From positions 111,679,757 to 111,743,756 of the forward strand of contig CANTUZ010000001.1 in the NCBI GenBank assembly GCA_947846985.1: 64,000 bases of DNA, given 5' to 3'. Position numbers and translations under genes: made by a program. Of the stretch, positions 41,301-53,700 are shown piece after piece. Source of the DNA: Fratercula arctica (Eukaryota > Chordata > Aves > Charadriiformes > Alcidae). Under the pieces are notes generated by a model that searched no databases, had not been told where the DNA came from, and saw only the letters and a list, made by a program, of their open reading frames with translations. Each line of letters begins with the position of its first letter. Within the stretch, counting starts at the first letter, position 1.

Positions 41301-42162
41301 ATTTCCCAATAAAATATCCACAAGATCTTCTATGTAGTTCATGATGCATATTCATGGTTGTAAAAATACTCAGCGATATATGAGCCTATAAGTACTCATT
41401 AGTGTTTATTAAGTCAAAGTCTGCTTTTGCAAAAGCCTAAAATATAAACTTACATTGCCTAACTTATTATTTTCAATTTACGGTGCCATTAGTTATGCAA
41501 TTTGGCATGTCTTCACTTATTATTTGACGGTTTAGCACCTGCCTGTATTTGTGTTTTTTTAAGCCAACATTAGCAAATGACATAGAGAGTAAACTCCAAG
41601 GGAACGGTCATGGTCTACTAGCACAATTTAGAAGTAAAAAAAGAGATTTTTTTTTTTTTTCAGTAGAGTGAAATTCAGTCCATCAAGTACAAAACATCAT
41701 TCTTTAAACATTTTTTTCTTTTAAAAAAAGCATTGCAAGCTCAGCTTTGTACTGGATTTTAGCCAAAGATTCTATTAGAGGGTAATACTTCTTGCTTTAT
41801 ATACAGGTGTATCTTCTGAATTGCGACTGTACCTCTCCTTTGTGCATGGTTACCACTATGGAAAAGATTCTCAAGAGATGGCATAACACAAGTGCAAAAC
41901 AGTGAGTTAGAGAAAAATAGTCCTATATTATCAAAAACCTCCAAAGAAAAAATCCTCACAAATGAACAGATTGCTTACATAAGGACAGTCTGTATTATTA
42001 CCCTTGAAAGTACTTTGAATCCTAGTTAATCTTAGCTAAAAACAAAAATTTCACAGTAAGTAAAATTACCAATGCAATGCATAACATAAAAGCGTGAATG
42101 ATAGACAGAAGATGGATTATTTTCACAGTTTTGCCTATTTTTATCTAAATGAGTGAAGAAAA

Positions 42163-42226
42163 AGTAAAAAAAAGAAAAAAAAAAGAAAAAAGGTGGATCA
42201 AGTTAGGAACAAAAGAAAAAAAAAGG
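42163..42226. repeat. A-rich low-complexity tract
   Basis: Runs of A interrupted by single G residues, twice in succession, with a short unique segment between (about 42192-42212). Confidence 0.85.
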
Positions 42227-43720
42227 AAGTTATATAATGATAAATAATTACTTTTAAACCTTGGCATACTGAAAAGGACACTTTAGTTTTTCCAGATAAA
42301 CCTATGGCTTTTTGCTATTTACGGTGCTTCATTTTACGAAGACCTTTTCTTTGCCATACAGATACCTAGAGAAAAAAACCAAAATTCACTTTTCTCCCTC
42401 CTCTCTGATATTTAAATAGAGCAGAACATACTTAAAAAAATAACTTGAACTGGGCAGAATTAGACTCCTGGACACTTCACTGTAGCTTTGAACTCAATAC
42501 AGGGGTATAATGTTAGTCCTGTTTTGATATGGTCTACTGGGGCAAGAGTTAAGTGAGAGATGGCACTGGAAACATTAAAAGTTTCAAGTAGTAAGCTTTT
42601 AAAATACGCTGTTTCTACTGTTAATCTCAGTAAATGTTACTGTTTAGGGATTTTCAATCACACCCTGTTATCTTCTGTTTCAAAAATGATTAGAGATAAG
42701 TGCAGTCCCAAGCATCTCAAAGGTGACGTCCATTTGGACTTAATGCAAGCTGCCTTCCTATGCCCAGCATGCATTTGGTTTGAACTGCAATGTTATGGTA
42801 CCATATGCTAATATGGTAACTTTGTGTTGAAAACAGCATAATGGAAAAATGAACTTGCTAAATTCATGCTTGATTACTGCACGGTTTAGACTGTGATTGG
42901 GAGGCATTGCAATTTTAATTCTACTACACTACAGATGAGCATTAATAATACACTTATGTAATTGGTTGTGTTCCCTTAATCAGAGCTGGGAAAATGGATA
43001 GTTCAGTAAATCAGTTTTGGTTTTAGATCTTTTAGAATTGAACATTTCTACATATGATTACAGAACTATCCTGACTTAGAAGATACTAAAATATAAAAGA
43101 AAATACCAGTTACTTAAAATTTCACTCACTAGGAAACAGATTCTAACACCTCAAATCCCGCTTTAGTAGATTTTGAGCAGTTAGATGTTGACCCATGAGT
43201 AAAACCATCAGAGTCAAAATAACCACTTTATCCATCTCCCTGGAAGAAGACTAAGGCAGTCACCAAGTCAATTCCTGTGTCACTGTCTTCATAGTTCCTA
43301 GAGCCACAGGCACTCTTGGACCAGGCACATGAATGGGAGATCTCAGTGACCCGGCAAACCCCAAGCTCTTAGAGGATGAAGTGTCCAAAGTCATGAGGTT
43401 ACCCTAATTAAGCAATTTTCTTGAATTCTGGCAACATGCATCAGAAAGAACCAACAGGGGAACAAAAGTGCTTTTCTCCCCCATTGATATCAAGTACAGT
43501 TGTCCAGGCATGACAGGAGCCAGCATTTTCGTGAAGCAGTGAGAATTAAGCTCTTATGAAGAAGTTTCTGGAGTCACGCAGTAGTGCTTGTTCTGTGACT
43601 GGTTTTTCTACTGCTGAGTCCTTTTCTCAAATATAATAAAATTGGCTGTATCAGGAAGTTCTCCCAGGTGCTTCTGTGGCTAGCAGCACTGTGTTTTCCT
43701 AGGATGACACTATAGTTTTG

Positions 43721-43736
43721 TTTTTTTTTTTTTTTT
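43721..43736. repeat. T16 run
   Basis: Uninterrupted thymine run preceded by TTTTG. Confidence 0.9.
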
Positions 43737-46089
43737 AAACCAAATGTTTATCAAACAAGTAGTATCTCCTGGACCCTAGAAAACTTAGGCAAACCTTAAT
43801 ATGTATTTACAAATATAGCTATATGTCAAATTGGGTCATTTTCAAAATGCATTTTAAATACACTTTTAATTTAAATGTTTATTAAATTCCTCCTGTATGC
43901 CAGCTAGATTTCAACTGGCCATTAAGAACATAATTATTGTGAATTACCCATAGCATACAAATGTGTACTTTTAATAATATTCTTTCACATTTTATAATAA
44001 ATATGTTTCAAAACCCCAGTTACATTTAATGAGCATAGAGTAGCTCTCTATTTAGCCTGAATTTTAACATGTTCTGCATTTAAATATGCAAAAGACATAT
44101 TTCTACTCCCCTTAAAGCTACAAATGAAATAATGGCAACATGCCAAAAATGTAAGTAATATAATGTTACCTTTGTCCTTCACAATACCTATCCTGCTTTT
44201 CAGTCACTTGATTTTGACACCCAGTGAAAATGTTATTGTGCACTGAAGCACTTTGCAGTGGCTACACTTAAAATACATTTTAAAGGTGAGCACACTTTAT
44301 CTGGAGGCTAGACTCCCTATTGATTCCCTCAGTGGCTTTCTAACCAAAGCTTGGAAATGAAGTAATTATCTGCCATGTGTGGAAATGAACTGAAAAACAC
44401 CATGGTTCACCAGCTACCTGAATTACTATAGCTCACTATGTCTCCAGCTACGGTACTTCCATCCAGCGTATTTTGTTTTATTTCAGTGTTCATTTTAACA
44501 AGATTAGGGTTGGTTACCATAACACCTATCTCAGGTGTTATTGATTGCAGATCCTACTTTCATCCTCTGGAATTGGGGATTATTGTAGACATTGCTGAGA
44601 TTGAAAGTGATGCTGCCTTACCCTGAGCTGCAAGTGTTCTTTGTGCCAACTGGTAGGAAATAAAGCAACCCATCTGCTTAGCAACAAAGGTGGCGGAGAA
44701 CACACTGTCCTCGTGCTCGATTCCCTGCAGGCACTACCCACCAACAGCAGAGTTCAAGTCACGGGCTCTGGATTTGTTACTACAAGCTCTGATGGGAGTC
44801 AAGTGAGATTACTCTGCTAAAAGGTGGTGTAACGCACATATGTGCTGAGGCCACAGTTTTAAGGGAAAAGCTTTCAGATATTCACTGTGGACCAAAGCTT
44901 CTTGATGCCTTTCTGTTCTTCCTCCAATTCCTTTTCCAGCCTGAGATCAGCAGTGCAAAAACAGAGCAGCCCAGTAAAAACATTAATATCTAGTTTCTGT
45001 TGAAATGGTGATGATTAGCAGAAGGTGCCTAATGGAGACATCTGAAGTCTTCCACTGATCTACTAACCGTATTGGGCTTCTTCTCTTCTTCAAAATACCA
45101 GTTTTACAGACAGCTGATTTTTCTGTGTTCATTTGCACCTATGATTCTGTTTATTCCAATGGAAAAAAAGCCAACAACTTACCATTTACGTCAAAGTCAG
45201 AAAGGAATGAAATCCACTGGATACAGGGAATTAAAAACTCTCCTTCCACACAATCTCGTCTTGATTAGCACTGAATGCAATCTGATTATGAAGAATTTTT
45301 GCATTACTGACCCATAATCTATTTGTAATGATGACTTTTTGGAGGCATCATTCTTTTTTTCTGCACCGAAGCACAGAAGAATTAATTGGAACAAAACCCG
45401 ACAGAAAATATTGCTAGTTAGACTTTCTTATGGCCATAGCTATGAAATAATGGAAGTTTTACATAAATCAAATTGTGTGGGTAAAACTAGCATCATATAC
45501 ACGTACAATATAAAAAAAAAAAAAACAAAACCAAACAAATGCACAATTTATTTTCTTTTCTGTGAGACATTTTAATGCTAAGAAAAAATATGATGTAGCA
45601 TTAAAATATTTATGGAAGAATATCATAGTCGCTTGTCTTCTAAACGTTCTTAAAATATTAAAGCTTTTGCTGTATCGGACTCTGAATAATGTTAAATGCA
45701 TAGAATTTCTTAATTATTAGCATAAATCTATGTCTGGATTGGGATTTAGTCTTAACAAGTTAAAGCGTTACTGTACTTGAAATTTTAATATTTTGAGTTA
45801 AGGAAAGACAGTCTCAGCTGCTTACATATGATTATGTGGTTTGCATAAGTAAAATGTGAAAATTAGGTTTAATTAGAAAAAATCTAGCTGCTTATTTCTC
45901 TGTTAAGTTAGGATCTAGAGCAAAGTTTAATTAACTTACAGACTGTCTAGGACTTTTTCATGGACAGATTCTAAGAGGCTTGTTATAAGGCTGCCAGGAA
46001 TCATATAATAAGACAAAATCTCATCCTGTACATTTTAATTTTAGCTGGGAAGAAGTTCTTGAAAATATGTCCAAATGGCCTTTTGAACC

Positions 46090-46345
46090 AATGGGCTCCC
46101 TTTAGGGGGAGCATTTGCTCCTTTTTTCCTGAAATGTAGGGGACGCCGCTGAGCTGTGGGAGCCTCTTTTCCCATTGCTCTGTCTGCACATGGTGGGAGC
46201 AGAGCCCTTGTCCCTGCCATCCCCCACCGGTGAGGCCACAGTGGCTCTAAGCCACAGGGGTGAGGGCCCAGGTTTCCTCTGTTGTTGCCCCAGCCTTTGC
46301 AGGAGGGGTAGTGTGTTCTCTCGGTTTCCGAAAGGAGAAGATTTT
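46090..46345. other. GC-richer patch of unknown origin
   Basis: A sharp rise in G and C compared with both flanks, with clusters such as GGGGACGCCGCTGAGCTG and CCACCGGTGAGG. Both strands have open frames of 64-86 codons here, as expected when GC content is higher and stops are rarer. I recognise no protein domain and no repeat family; an old LTR or the 5' part of a retroelement is possible. Confidence 0.35.
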
Positions 46346-46793
46346 TGCTTTTTCAATTCCATTTTGTAAGACTAGAAATGTACTTGCCTACCCAACTAAT
46401 AACAAACACAAAACCAGAAAAAAAATAACAAAAGAAAAGAAAATGAAAATGAAAGAAGATTATGTTTTAACTACTGTTTATAATTAATACCATTGTAAAG
46501 AAAATATGAAGTTGAACACAATGTGCGTGCAAAGTTCAACCATACAACATTTAAATATTGCAGTGCTATTTCCTCTTATAAGGCTAGTTGGGCAAATCAC
46601 CTTGTAAAAGTCCTGTAACATTTAATACCCTAACCAGGGAAAGCTCCCAATTTAAAATCAGTGGATGTATAAGGCAAGAAGAGGAAAGACAGTTGTAAAG
46701 CATACCAGATTCGAAAGAGTTTAGTAAAAAAAGCAACTGCACTTCACAAAAAAAAAACCATGGAAATTACTTAAGGAAAATGCATTGGCACTA

Positions 46794-46813
46794 GTGTATT
46801 CCCGTGTATTCCC
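46794..46813. repeat. Tandem 10-mer duplication
   Basis: GTGTATTCCC appears twice head to tail without mismatch. Confidence 0.9.
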
Positions 46814-49800
46814 AAACCAGCTCAAATAATAACTGCTTTCGTGTGATAAAGAGAGAGTACTAAAGAAGGAAACACACACAAATCCCACTCTATGTCTCTG
46901 GGTAATTCACGGTATTGCCATAAGTTTCTGCCCCATGGATGTCCTGTGTAGATGTAGCCCTAAGCCTTCACCTTTCTTCAGCAAAACACATTCATTACAG
47001 TTTAGTATTGCTCAGAGCTTTTCAACCAACTCTTGAGTCAATTCCTGCTGTTCCAGCTATGAAGGAACAGATTGTCTTTAATCTGCAGTTTTCACGGGAG
47101 CTGACTGGCTGTAACTGAATGGTTATGATGGCCACTGATGTTTCTACAAAGTATTTCTCTCTCAATTCTTAAGAAAAGCTGGACCACCAAGGTAGCTAGA
47201 GCTGGCAAATCAATAATTAAAAAATTGCATAAAGATTGTACTAGAAGTTTGACAAGGGATATCTTGAATAATTTATCTGATGAATACCATTTGAATGTCC
47301 TCAGAGCTGTTAAGGTAATGAAGACAGCTATTTCAAAACTGTTACTGAAAACGTTCGCAAATGTTATTGGTATGTATAAGAAAACCTGCTACAGAGAGTT
47401 GCATTTTCAAAGTTAGGTTAGACTTCTAAATGTACAGTTAGGTTCTTAAACCAAAACAGCCTTATTTCCAGATACCCTTAGCATCGTTATCGTCCACTGA
47501 AACTCCAAGTTGTGACTAAGCAAGCAGTGTCTGCAAACTGAACACAGTTTAGCTGGAGTTTTCACTTTGTCTGTCCTATTTAACTTAGACGCTATATATA
47601 AAAAAATAAATTATTTGTAGGACACGTGAACCGCACTGTGGGGTTTGAGTTTCTATTTAGCTGTGAATTCTAAACTATCCTCTTTGAAAGCAATAAACTT
47701 CATAAGATTCTCCTAAGCTGCATTTTGAATCTATGCCCAAACTGCCTTGACATCCAGGCTGATCAGATACAGGCAAGACTCAGTTTCTGGCTTCACCTGA
47801 GCTTTCATGGATAGCAAGAGAGAAAGCTGGGGCTGTGCTTTCCCAAGTATTCTGTACCAGCCGCCATGTCCCACCTTACAGAGCACATGGCCAGGTGTAT
47901 TGCGATCCTTCTTGCTGCTACACAGCAGTTTCACACTTCCTAGTGTTCAGCAGAAACCTCAGCCCAGGCTCCTTCCAGGATGTCTTAACAGCACAAGCAG
48001 CAATGAACTTACGGGAGAAGTGGCCACCGGTGTCTTAGAACTGGCAATGTGGACACAGTGTGTAAATCATGTTTGAGCTCGCCTGTGGCTCAGGATCCAA
48101 CAACATAGGCACAGCTAGATATATCAGATATTGCTCATTTCATAAGTGTTACTTGGTAAGCTTGCACGTCCACGTCTACAAACCCCCCGTAGCAATGTCT
48201 CCTTCTCCCACTGAGCAACTCTTTCTCAGCCATCATAATCCAGCAGGGAACGCAATAAAATAGGAGGCAGCAGCGACAAGCCTAGCAGGGCCCACATTTG
48301 ATACTTGAGACTGAAAGGCACAGCTGAAGGAAAATGCCTTCAGCCTTCCCACAGCTCAGCCAGATGTGAGAGATCCCTCTGAGGTGCAGGAACGTGTGAC
48401 GGGACTGCTGAAGTGTGATAGTGACATGAGATGTGTCGTATTTGCCACCTGGAGACCCTAGCAGGCTCCGCAGCGTCTAATTAGCTCCCAGCTGGGAGCA
48501 CCTTACCAAACGCTTTTACTGCTGGCTGGGAATTAACCTCCTTCAGACCAGGCCATTTTCTGGATCAACAGATCCTCCTGGGTTTATTACTTAGGTTTGG
48601 CTGGCAAGGTTTCATATCTCCTGCAGACTGCAGTATAATCCCTTACTCAGAAAACAGAAGTATCTCACAAGTATACTTGCAACCCCTGTAAAAGTGATTC
48701 TCCACGCTTCTGCCACAGGAAAGTGGCAAAGTCATTACACACTTAGATGCTGAGTGAGGAACAGAATTGCATGTTCTCAGTCTCAAACTTTGACTAACTT
48801 TCAGAACATAAAAAAGGGAAACTAAATCCAAATTCTGCTTGACTCATATCATATTTTAGTCTGATATTAATTATAAGCACAGTGAGAAGAGCAAGCAAAC
48901 ACTAACTAGGTTAGAGCGGTAAAAGCTGGGCTAAAATACATATTTAGTGACCAAAGGTTAAAAATCGTCTCCCTTATTCACTAAATGGATGTGGCCGTGC
49001 AGCTGGCTGAATAATGAAAATAAAATTATATAAACATTAATTCAATCCCCAGCAAATCTTGCAGCTCGGCTCATCTGTTCCTTACCACGTGTGATTCTGT
49101 TATGTGGTTAACACATGCAATATTGGGTACTGATAGCAGATGCTGCTAATGCCACTAGTTAGCTACTCTTGGCTAAGAATGGCACAAAAACTTGTGGAAG
49201 TCCAGGATGCTGCCAGAATCACAGAGCAGTAAGTCTTGTAGTGTGAATATCAGGCCACAAGCAGATATTCTTAGCTTCTATTACTTTAATCTCTTTTTTT
49301 TAAAAGCTCAAATGCAATTGTATACTGCAAACATTTGCTAATATTCACTGCAGTTTCACCACCTGGGTGTCTCAGCAACCCTCCACTAAGACTACAAAGT
49401 AAGCTGGAGGCTGCAAAATCCTAATTCTTAGGCTCAAAGCACTGTCCTGGTGATTGCAGGACTCTAGACCTGGAAGCTGCAGCTTCTGCAGCTCCGCTCC
49501 CTCACAGTATTTATTTTTCCCTGCCAAGAGACAACCAAATGACCTTCAAAGGAGCCAAAACCTCTCCCGACTGGAATATCTATGCCCGCCAGCAGTGATG
49601 AGCAGCCCTATTTCATCATGAACTGAGTACATTCCTTCAGTGCCTTGCAAAATATCTTGCATTCACACAGTTTTACTGAGTTCTGTAAGAAGATATCCAG
49701 GGAAAGAGTTGAAGTTTATATTCACATTCTATTTCATGCCTATGTTGACCTACCTCAAAGTGTTTAGCATGCAGACTGAATTACTCTGTAGTCCAAACCT

Positions 49801-50722
49801 TTGTTTAAAGGTAGTATTCCATTAACTAAAGCTGACAACAATAAAGAGCCATATTTACACAGTAAAGGTAAATATCGTTGTTGCTGTTGAGTATACTTTT
49901 CTGGGGCATGTGGATCACGTAGCAAACATTCTCCCCAGAGCTACAGTGACATCACCAATGGAAATAAAAACCCCCAAGGCTTTTAAAACAAAATGTTAAG
50001 TTCTGTTAGAAATACAAAGAATCTGTCTACCTAATTGCAGGGAATAAGAGGACACACTAGAAAGAACATAGACTACTGGGAAAGGAAGTTTATTTCTCAA
50101 GCATCTATTGCAAATAATGGACATCAACACCACCTGTGCAGAATGCTCAACATGTCCCTTAAAGCCCTCAAGAACAAGAAGTTGTGGAAGTAAAGCTCAG
50201 ACCCCAGTCTGGCATTCAAGGCTTAACTTACCTCAGTGCATGACATTAATTAATTGAATCTCATGCCACTGAGAAACATCTAAAATAGATGAGCTAAAGT
50301 GAAGGGAAAAGCCTACAGCTTTTATCGAAATTGTAATCTTCCTGCCCCTGTACAAATTAGACTTTCAATGAAGCATATAGGTAGGCAGGCTTGGTATCAG
50401 CTAGGTATTGTTCCTGAATACCCTAAAGGACTTGAAGGCTTCTTCCCTCATCTCCCTGAAACGCAGTGTGTTTCCTGGAAATGAAGGCCAAGTCTTTCCC
50501 CCTGCTCCAAGCAGTGAGAGACAAAAGCAACTTTGTAGCATTTCTGTATTTTCCTGCAGGAACTCAGGGTCTAGAAAGTAGAAATAACTGCATTCCCTAG
50601 ACCCAACTCATTCCCTTACTCATATTACCCGCCCTCACCCTGATACATCCTTTACATCGTGAGCTGGTCCAGAGGCCCTAAACAAGACATTTTGTCAGGC
50701 AGAGCAGTCGTACATGATCAGG

Positions 50723-50740
50723 CTGTTTCCCTGGAAACAG
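50723..50740. promoter_or_regulatory. Small palindrome resembling a dimeric transcription-factor site
   Basis: CTGTTTCC and GGAAACAG are exact reverse complements with CT between. The core TTCCCTGGAA fits the TTC-N4-GAA spacing known for STAT6-type sites and loosely resembles an RFX X-box. Eighteen bases can occur by chance, and no function is shown. Confidence 0.2.
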
Positions 50741-53700
50741 TTTGTGGCCCCATTAATGCCTATTTATACAGACTGGTGTAAATGAGCATTAATGTACCTC
50801 AGAATTTGCTTCCAGCCAGTTTTGTTTGTATGATGACTAGTTCATTTTTAAGACTTAAGTAAATATACAAGGTCATTTCTCTTTGCAGCAAGCTTGAACA
50901 ATTATAACACCTTCCTTTTTTTAAAAAAAAAAAACAGAATTTACTGTTTCCTGAACTTTAAATGAGATGCAAAGATATTTCAACTCTGCCACGGCGCTAA
51001 GGGGGTTTGCTGGACAGCAAACTGTTCCCTGAGAATTTAGCCAAGCAGCTCCCGAGAAGACAGATCGACTGTTCCTGAGGCTTCAGTATTTCACGGCTCT
51101 GGGGAAAAACATCAGGTGGGCTGCTTCTGAGCTAGTGACAGAGGGCTCCCAGGGTCCACATTTCTATTTTCTTTCACAGAGAATTAAAAAGAAATATTTT
51201 TATACCAAATGAAGAAAGAATGCCAAAAGCAAAATATTGAAAGGCTCTGTAAAATTAAATTCTATTCCTTTTCCTGGTTTCAGTTCTAGTCTCTCTCACC
51301 TTCACATTTATTACTATTTACATAGTAGAAATGAAACTTTTTTTTTTTTAAAAGAAAAACAAAACTCTTGAGGTATTCCATAGCTTTTTAACACTCATTT
51401 TTACAGTTCTGTCCTCAGAGAATTATTGCTGGGAAAAGAATATGGGGATAGAATAATAGGGTGCTTTACAGATACTTCTGTATGCAAATAAACAGAGCAA
51501 CATCAGCCATTTCTCTAAATGGATTCTGCCATCAGCATTCACCTGCAGATAGACACTCCCCTGGGATTTAGGTAGTGCAATGTACAACATGGATGACTGG
51601 GTTTGTCGACAGTAGTCATTTCTCTCTGAAGCTTATCATCATGCAGTGCAGTATCTTGAAAGGCAGAAACCAAGGTGAGCAGAGAAACTCCCTACAGATA
51701 TATGGTGGGGAGCTGTTACACAGTAAATCACTAAGAGGGAGGTAAACAGAAGGTATACGATTGTTGGAAATTACATCCTAGCCAGTGACATCCTATCAAT
51801 TTCTCAGTCAGAATGTTACAGTAGCCAGTAACCACATATTCTACCTCACATATTCTGTAGCTTGAATCTTTTGTGGGTTATTATGAGAAGAAATGGAAAT
51901 AGCAAGGTGCAAGCAGGAGTCTCCAAGCCTCCCCCTCCCCATCTAACATTTGGAAATGCACTAAGCCCTAACCACAGCTTCAGAGAAGGAGAGGAAGAGT
52001 TCTGCACATGCCACCAGCATTGCAACCAAAAACGTGAGCCAGGTGATGTGGATTCTCCCCTTTGCTTTCCCTTGGCACACTGTGTGACTGCATAATAAAC
52101 TTCTTTTCTTTTTCTTTTTTCAGTAACATGGGGATTTTAACAGTTTTACTTCTTTTTGAAAAGCAGTTTGAAATCTGCAAGCAGGAACTGCCTAGTGCAA
52201 TGTAATATTATTAATTATTTCTATCAGGGTGCTGCTGGAACTTCTGATAAATCCTGTCACACTGTATTATGAAGAAATATGGAGCAAACCCAGTACATGT
52301 CCCAAAGCTCTTATTAAACAAAATCCTTGTGCAAAGGAGGTAAGAGCACCACAAAGTAGCTGGGATATTGTAGCTTTCCAAGCTAGCAAACCCTAGTGGA
52401 AAACTGTTGATGCACCCTGAGTACCATCAGACACCTTTCTCTTACTGCATTAAACCAGCTTGGTGTCAACAATGCTTGCCAGAAATGAGCCCACGAATTA
52501 AAAATAGCTGACTGTTAGATGACTGTGCAAGTAGAAAACAGAGATTCCTCTGTAAGTGGAATTCACAGAAGTGAATTTAGAAGAATTTTTAGCCAACTTG
52601 AAGACCTCTTTTCACTGGTTGGTTTGGTTTATAATTAGCAGCACCTCTGGATAGTAACAGATCATCCCCTCTCTCTCTCCTTGCAAAAAATGAATGGGGG
52701 AGGAGGGGAAAAAAAAATAGCACCGACCAACTGCAAAATACAAGAGGAAAAGAAAGATATTTTTATATACTCCTTACTTTACTAGCAGAGTCTATTCTCT
52801 CCTGACAAATGATTGCTTGACTTTGCTATTCAGAGTTTCATCATCTCTACAAGATTCCCATAACATAGGTCACTATGAAGTATCAGTCTTTTAATCTCTC
52901 AAAAATTACAGTTTATTTCAATAGTTCTCTTCAGCAACAAAAACATATTTTTCTTTTGAATTCCCATGTCATTTTGAATCCACTTCAAGATATGAGTCTA
53001 TATATTTAAGGTATGTATTGGGCTAAAGATACCTAAACTAAATACAATAGAGTATCTAAAATTCTAGAAGTTTTTTCAACAACAATACTCCTTAAGGACA
53101 GGATTCATTATTTCCAGTATCAGATGCTGGCTGAAGTTAACTTTTCATTCTTCAATGGGTCTATTTTTAAGCTGTCTTCAGACGTATATGCAATAGCTAC
53201 TTACACTTGAGTTCCTGAAGCTGATTTCCAGTAGCAATTAAGCCTTATTCTGGAAGCTCTACAAAACTTCCAGCCAAGCATTAGACTCCACCACTCTTCA
53301 TCTTCTAACCTACCCTCTTCTGAAGTGGGTTCATAACTAAACTGGAGATGCTGTGGCTTTGCTAAAAATAATTAGGTCATCAATATCATGCAGAAATTCT
53401 TAAGTCTTTCTTAGAAATACTGTTTTGGGATTTTCGTGGCTTGAGAGTGTATCTCGTATTGGTGCCAACCATTCTTTGAAGCCCATTTTAGGCAAGTGTC
53501 TTCACATCAGACAATATAGACACCTAAAATATGAATGCTAATATCTGATCAAATGGCAAGGAGGAGCAACAAGACAAATTCCACCAAGCAAGTGTAGCTT
53601 TTAGGAGAGAGGAACACTTCCATGCAAAAGGTATAAAGTTGTCAGGAAAGGCTTGATAAGCATATCTGATAGATTTTGGCTATGAATATAGTTTATAGGC

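Larger units (their letters stand above)
38360..46085. other. AT-rich non-coding DNA, no gene recognised
   Basis: Open frames are under 85 codons and carry no known domain. Low-complexity pieces include a T run at 39041-39052, a CA-rich patch at 41086-41107, a T14 run at 41647-41660, an A-rich tract at 42163-42226, a T16 run at 43721-43736 and an A14 run at 45512-45525. No interspersed repeat was recognised. Confidence 0.55.
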
